42,102 nt of DNA from Oscillospiraceae bacterium (GTDB lineage Bacteria; Bacillota; Clostridia; Oscillospirales; Ruminococcaceae): assembly GCA_017461245.1 (NCBI GenBank), contig JAFTYW010000048.1:1-42102 (forward strand), in the 5' to 3' direction. The notes beneath the pieces are model-generated. The model saw only the letters and a program-made list of their open reading frames with translations, made no database searches and was not told the DNA's origin. This document shows positions 39,454-42,102 of this stretch, one piece after another. The position numbers were made by a program, and so were the translations under genes. Position 1 is the first letter of the stretch. Each line of letters opens with the position of its first letter.

Positions 39454-40380
39454 ATGAGTAGCTTTGAAAATCTAAGAATCGTTGACAACTTTTACCAGAC
39501 CTCGCTGTTTTTCCCCATGCCTACTGTTATAATCAGTACGCTCTGCGAGGATGGAAGCACATCCCTTGGCCCTTACTCACTCGTTCAGCCCTATTACGTA
39601 GCGGGCAAGGACTACTATGCAATGCTTCTCTGTTGCCGAAATTCGTCGAATACCGCGCAGAACATTTTAAGAAACGGCAAATGCACCCTTAACTTTATCG
39701 ACGATAATCCTAAGACCTTCAAAGAGGCGGTAAAGCTCTCTTGGCCGGGAGATAAGCCGAGCGAAAAGATGCCTAAATGCAAATTCAAGCTTGAAAAGAG
39801 CCTTTTAGAAGAGGAAACAGGCGAGGCAAGACCTATGGTTTTGACCGATGCCATCGAGGCCATTGAGTGTACCTGGGTGCGCGAGCTTGACGGTGCCGAT
39901 AAAGACGCCGCGGGCGAACTTAACGGCTACGAGCCGCCTTACCACGATTTTAACGGCATCACCAGCAAGTTCGGCGCACATTTTATACTAAAAATCGACA
40001 AGATTCTTATGAAGAAAAAGTACAGCGATGCCATTATCCGCGGAGTTAAGGCAAAGGATTTCCCCGCACTCCCCGTAGACTATGGTTACCGCGACAGCAA
40101 AAACTTCTGGTTCCATAAAAAGACCAAGATGCGTGCAGAGCTTCTCCAGATGAGACAGGCGTCTTTAGAGTCTGTGCGCTACGCCGCCGACAGAGCCGAC
40201 GATAAGGTAAAGTTTACCGACGAGGCTCTTATGACGATCCTTGGCGTGCCCCGTGTGTTCCTTTCGCTAGTGCTCAAGGGCTGCGTTGACTGGGCTAAGG
40301 AAAACGGCGTTGAGCTCATAACCGAGGAGCATATGAAGATCATAAACGATAAACGTGCTAAAGAAAAAAATAAAAAGTAA
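39454..40380 (+). CDS. Flavin reductase-like (FMN split-barrel) protein with C-terminal PCP_red-like domain
   Basis: Residues 15-200 have the flavin-reductase split-barrel look: FPMPTVIISTLCEDGSTSLGPYSLVQPYYV, LLCCRNSSNTAQNILRNGKCTLNFID and later FGAHFILKIDKILM. The last 55 residues, FTDEALMTILGVPRVFLSLVLKGCVDWAKENGVELITEEHM, resemble the small domain at the end of protochlorophyllide-reductase subunits (PCP_red), here in a non-photosynthetic organism; this match is from memory of the pattern. Together they suggest an FMN-linked electron-transfer enzyme. AAGGAG lies 9 bp before the ATG and the next gene is 13 bp downstream, all under the TetR promoter region. Confidence 0.82.
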   Translation: MSSFENLRIVDNFYQTSLFFPMPTVIISTLCEDGSTSLGPYSLVQPYYVAGKDYYAMLLCCRNSSNTAQNILRNGKCTLNFIDDNPKTFKEAVKLSWPGDKPSEKMPKCKFKLEKSLLEEETGEARPMVLTDAIEAIECTWVRELDGADKDAAGELNGYEPPYHDFNGITSKFGAHFILKIDKILMKKKYSDAIIRGVKAKDFPALPVDYGYRDSKNFWFHKKTKMRAELLQMRQASLESVRYAADRADDKVKFTDEALMTILGVPRVFLSLVLKGCVDWAKENGVELITEEHMKIINDKRAKEKNKK

Positions 40381-40393
40381 GGAGATAAGAAAA

Positions 40394-41257
40394 ATGAAGG
40401 TAGTTCTTGCAGGCGCCTACGGAAATCTTGGCGCAGAAATTTTTAAAGCTCTCTTAAAAGAGGGACACGAGGTCGTTGCCGCCGATATCGCAGAACGTGA
40501 TTTAGGTTTAGAAGGCAACTTTACCTTTAAGAAAATTGACGCTACCGACCCCGAAACACTCAAGGGTCTTTGCGACGGCGCAGACGTTGTTATCTCAACC
40601 GTTGGTCTTACCGGAGCCTCTACAAAGGTTACCTCCTATGACATCGACTATAAGGGAAACCTCAACATTTACGAGGAAGCAAAGCGTGCAGGAGTTAAGA
40701 AGTTTAACTACGTTTCGGTCATCTCCTGCGACGAAAAGGGCGCAGAAAAGGTGCCTATGCTCCACGCAAAGTATCTCGTTGAGGAAGAGATCAAAAAGGG
40801 CGATATGGAGTATGTCATCTACCGCCCGACAGGCTATTTTTACGACATTGCAAAGGTTTTCAAGCCCTACGTTGATAACGGCGAGATGCAGCTTTTAAAG
40901 GGTTACGGCAAGGTAAAAGCAAACGTTGTTGACTGCCCCGATTTTGCCGCATTTATCGTAGAGCATATGAATGACACTAATGTTACCTACAACGTAGGCG
41001 GCAAGGAGACCTATACATACGAAGAGATGGCGGCAATGTGCTTTGAGGCCGCAGAAAAGCCCCTTAAAATTAAGTGGGCTCCCATCTGGCTCTTTGGCAT
41101 TCTTGCAAACCTGCCCAAAATCAAAAAGGCAGGTAAGCACGATATAATCCTCTTCTCAAAATGGACCTTAAGCCACGACCTTGTGGGCGACACCGAAACC
41201 GGCGAGGCAAGCTTTAAAGAGTACATCAAAAGCTATTTCGGAAAGGAAGGTAAATAA
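40394..41257 (+). CDS. NAD(P)-binding Rossmann (NmrA/atypical SDR) protein
   Basis: The start MKVVLAGAYGNLGAEIFKALLKEGHEVVAADI is the glycine-rich NAD(P)-binding loop (GxxGxxG) of NmrA-like atypical SDRs. DVVISTVGLTG, VKKFNYVSVISCDE and YVIYRPTGYFYDIAKVF follow as in that family, and the classical YxxxK is replaced by an HAKYLVEEEI-type segment. Length is 287. Such proteins act as epimerase-like enzymes or NAD(P)-sensing partners of quinone chemistry. The frame opens at 40355 inside the previous gene; ATG 40394 with AAGGAG 9 bp upstream is preferred. The membrane-protein gene starts 2 bp after its stop. Confidence 0.92.
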   Translation: MKVVLAGAYGNLGAEIFKALLKEGHEVVAADIAERDLGLEGNFTFKKIDATDPETLKGLCDGADVVISTVGLTGASTKVTSYDIDYKGNLNIYEEAKRAGVKKFNYVSVISCDEKGAEKVPMLHAKYLVEEEIKKGDMEYVIYRPTGYFYDIAKVFKPYVDNGEMQLLKGYGKVKANVVDCPDFAAFIVEHMNDTNVTYNVGGKETYTYEEMAAMCFEAAEKPLKIKWAPIWLFGILANLPKIKKAGKHDIILFSKWTLSHDLVGDTETGEASFKEYIKSYFGKEGK

Positions 41258-41259
41258 TT

Positions 41260-42069
41260 ATGCCTTGGACTTTGCTTGCAATTGTTTTAGCTGTTTGCGC
41301 AGTTCTTTGCGCAGTAGGCTTTTATAAGTTTGTTTATTTTCTCTCGATAGGCTACGGCTTTGCCGTAGCAGGCGGCGGTATTGCGGTTTTCGTTATGAGC
41401 CTCATAAACCCCACCGCCACTCCGCTTTGGATATTAGCGGTTCAGATGCTGCTTTTCTTAGCTTACGGCGTTCGCCTTTCGGGCTTTTTGCTTGTCCGCG
41501 AGCTTAAAAACGTTTCCTTTAAGAAAACCGACGTTGCTAAGGATACCTTGGCTAAGAACAATGAAAAGAAGATGCCCGTTTTTGTTCTTGCAACTATATG
41601 GGTATGCGTTTCTGTGCTTTACACCGCACAGGTAAGCCCCATGCTTTTCAGATACAGCAACGCTTCTACCGACGTGCTTTGGGTAGTTATCGGCTTTGCA
41701 GTTTCGATTCTTGGTCTTGTGCTTGAGTCGATTGCCGACAATCAGAAGTCTGCTCAGAAAAAGGAAAGACCCGATATGGTCGCAACAAAGGGCCTTTACA
41801 AGATCTGCCGCTGCCCCAACTACCTTGGTGAGATAATTTTCTGGACAGGTATTTTCGTAAGCGGCGTTACTACATATGCAACTGTAGGCCAGTGGATAAC
41901 CGCAGTTTTTGCTTACGTAGCTATCGTTTTCATTATGTTTAACGGCGCTCAGCGCTTGGAAAAGCGCCAGATGGCTCGCTACGGCGACAATGAGGAATAC
42001 AACACCTATGCAAACAAGACCCCCATCATCATTCCTCTCCTGCCCATCTATCACCTTAACAAAAAATAA
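41260..42069 (+). CDS. DUF1295 / steroid 5-alpha-reductase-like membrane protein
   Basis: The 269-residue protein has six or seven hydrophobic segments and the signature region MVATKGLYKICRCPNYLGEIIFWTGIFVSG near residue 175, a variant of the LW-x-R-HPNY motif shared by DUF1295, isoprenylcysteine methyltransferase and sterol/steroid reductases. This part normally binds a cofactor (NADPH or SAM) at the membrane. The C terminus EKRQMARYGDNEEYNTYANKTPIIIPLLP is also typical. With the NAD(P)-binding and flavin-reductase-like genes it may reduce a lipid-like or steroid-like compound, which is inference. GGAAGG precedes the ATG. Confidence 0.88.
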   Translation: MPWTLLAIVLAVCAVLCAVGFYKFVYFLSIGYGFAVAGGGIAVFVMSLINPTATPLWILAVQMLLFLAYGVRLSGFLLVRELKNVSFKKTDVAKDTLAKNNEKKMPVFVLATIWVCVSVLYTAQVSPMLFRYSNASTDVLWVVIGFAVSILGLVLESIADNQKSAQKKERPDMVATKGLYKICRCPNYLGEIIFWTGIFVSGVTTYATVGQWITAVFAYVAIVFIMFNGAQRLEKRQMARYGDNEEYNTYANKTPIIIPLLPIYHLNKK

Positions 42070-42086
42070 AAGCGAGGGTTAGAAAT

Positions 42087-42102
42087 ATGAAGGATTTTTC
42101 TG
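42087..42102 (+). CDS. Start of a further gene, cut by the window edge
   Basis: ATG at 42087, 17 bp after the previous stop, opens a frame reading MKDFS to the window end, with a GCGAGGG sequence upstream. Too little is present to identify it; it is probably a further member of the TetR-led operon. Confidence 0.55.

Overview
The window looks like a near-origin chromosome segment of a Gram-positive Clostridia bacterium, most likely an Oscillospirales/Ruminococcaceae-type gut commensal. This is inferred from gene order and content: rpmH-rnpA-yidD-yidC-jag-mnmE-mnmG-rsmG-noc-parA-parB, a T-box ahead of cysE-cysS, a hexuronate locus, sortase-anchored isopeptide-domain surface proteins and many short palindromic dispersed repeats. 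Species cannot be named from the sequence alone.

Region 1 (1-11000) is the conserved origin-proximal block: the 3' end of rpmH, RNase P protein, the YidD/YidC insertion pair, the Jag RNA-binding protein, the MnmE/MnmG tRNA-modification pair, RsmG, a Noc-like ParB paralogue, a SLOG-fold protein, ParA/Soj and ParB/Spo0J, then a VanZ-like membrane protein. Two perfect 16-bp parS sites lie inside mnmE and mnmG, so the partition system and its centromere sites sit together.

Region 2 (11000-18400) holds central metabolism: a class II fumarase, a minus-strand cysE-cysS-foldase group behind a T-box leader, and a malic enzyme whose promoter -35 lies on a 25-bp palindrome. Downstream is a striking array of GTGAAAT repeats separated by mini-hairpins, leading into a four-helix-bundle (S23/Avd-like) gene.

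Region 3 (18700-26300) is a hexuronide utilisation locus. An AraC regulator, mannonate dehydratase, an SDR mannonate oxidoreductase and a TIGR04076-like protein run on the minus strand. A GPH-type symporter and a family 2 glycosidase diverge on the plus strand. The likely flow is uptake of a hexuronide, cytoplasmic hydrolysis, then fructuronate to mannonate to 2-keto-3-deoxygluconate.

Region 4 (26300-36500) is accessory. Two copies of a cassette (divergent XRE repressor plus a very cysteine-rich ~90-aa protein) flank a LuxR-type regulator, a third cysteine-rich protein and a giant VWA/isopeptide-domain adhesin whose reading frame is broken once. The two cassettes share almost identical effector DNA but have different repressors and operators, and are the best candidate for an undescribed system. 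TGTAGGG-ended palindromic elements are concentrated here.

Region 5 (36600-42102) holds a LytTR-DUF3021 pair, a GNAT acetyltransferase, an alpha/beta hydrolase, and a TetR-led redox operon (flavin-reductase-like protein, NAD(P)-binding protein, DUF1295-like membrane protein). That operon is driven by two perfect consensus promoters offset by 11 bp. A further gene begins at the right edge.
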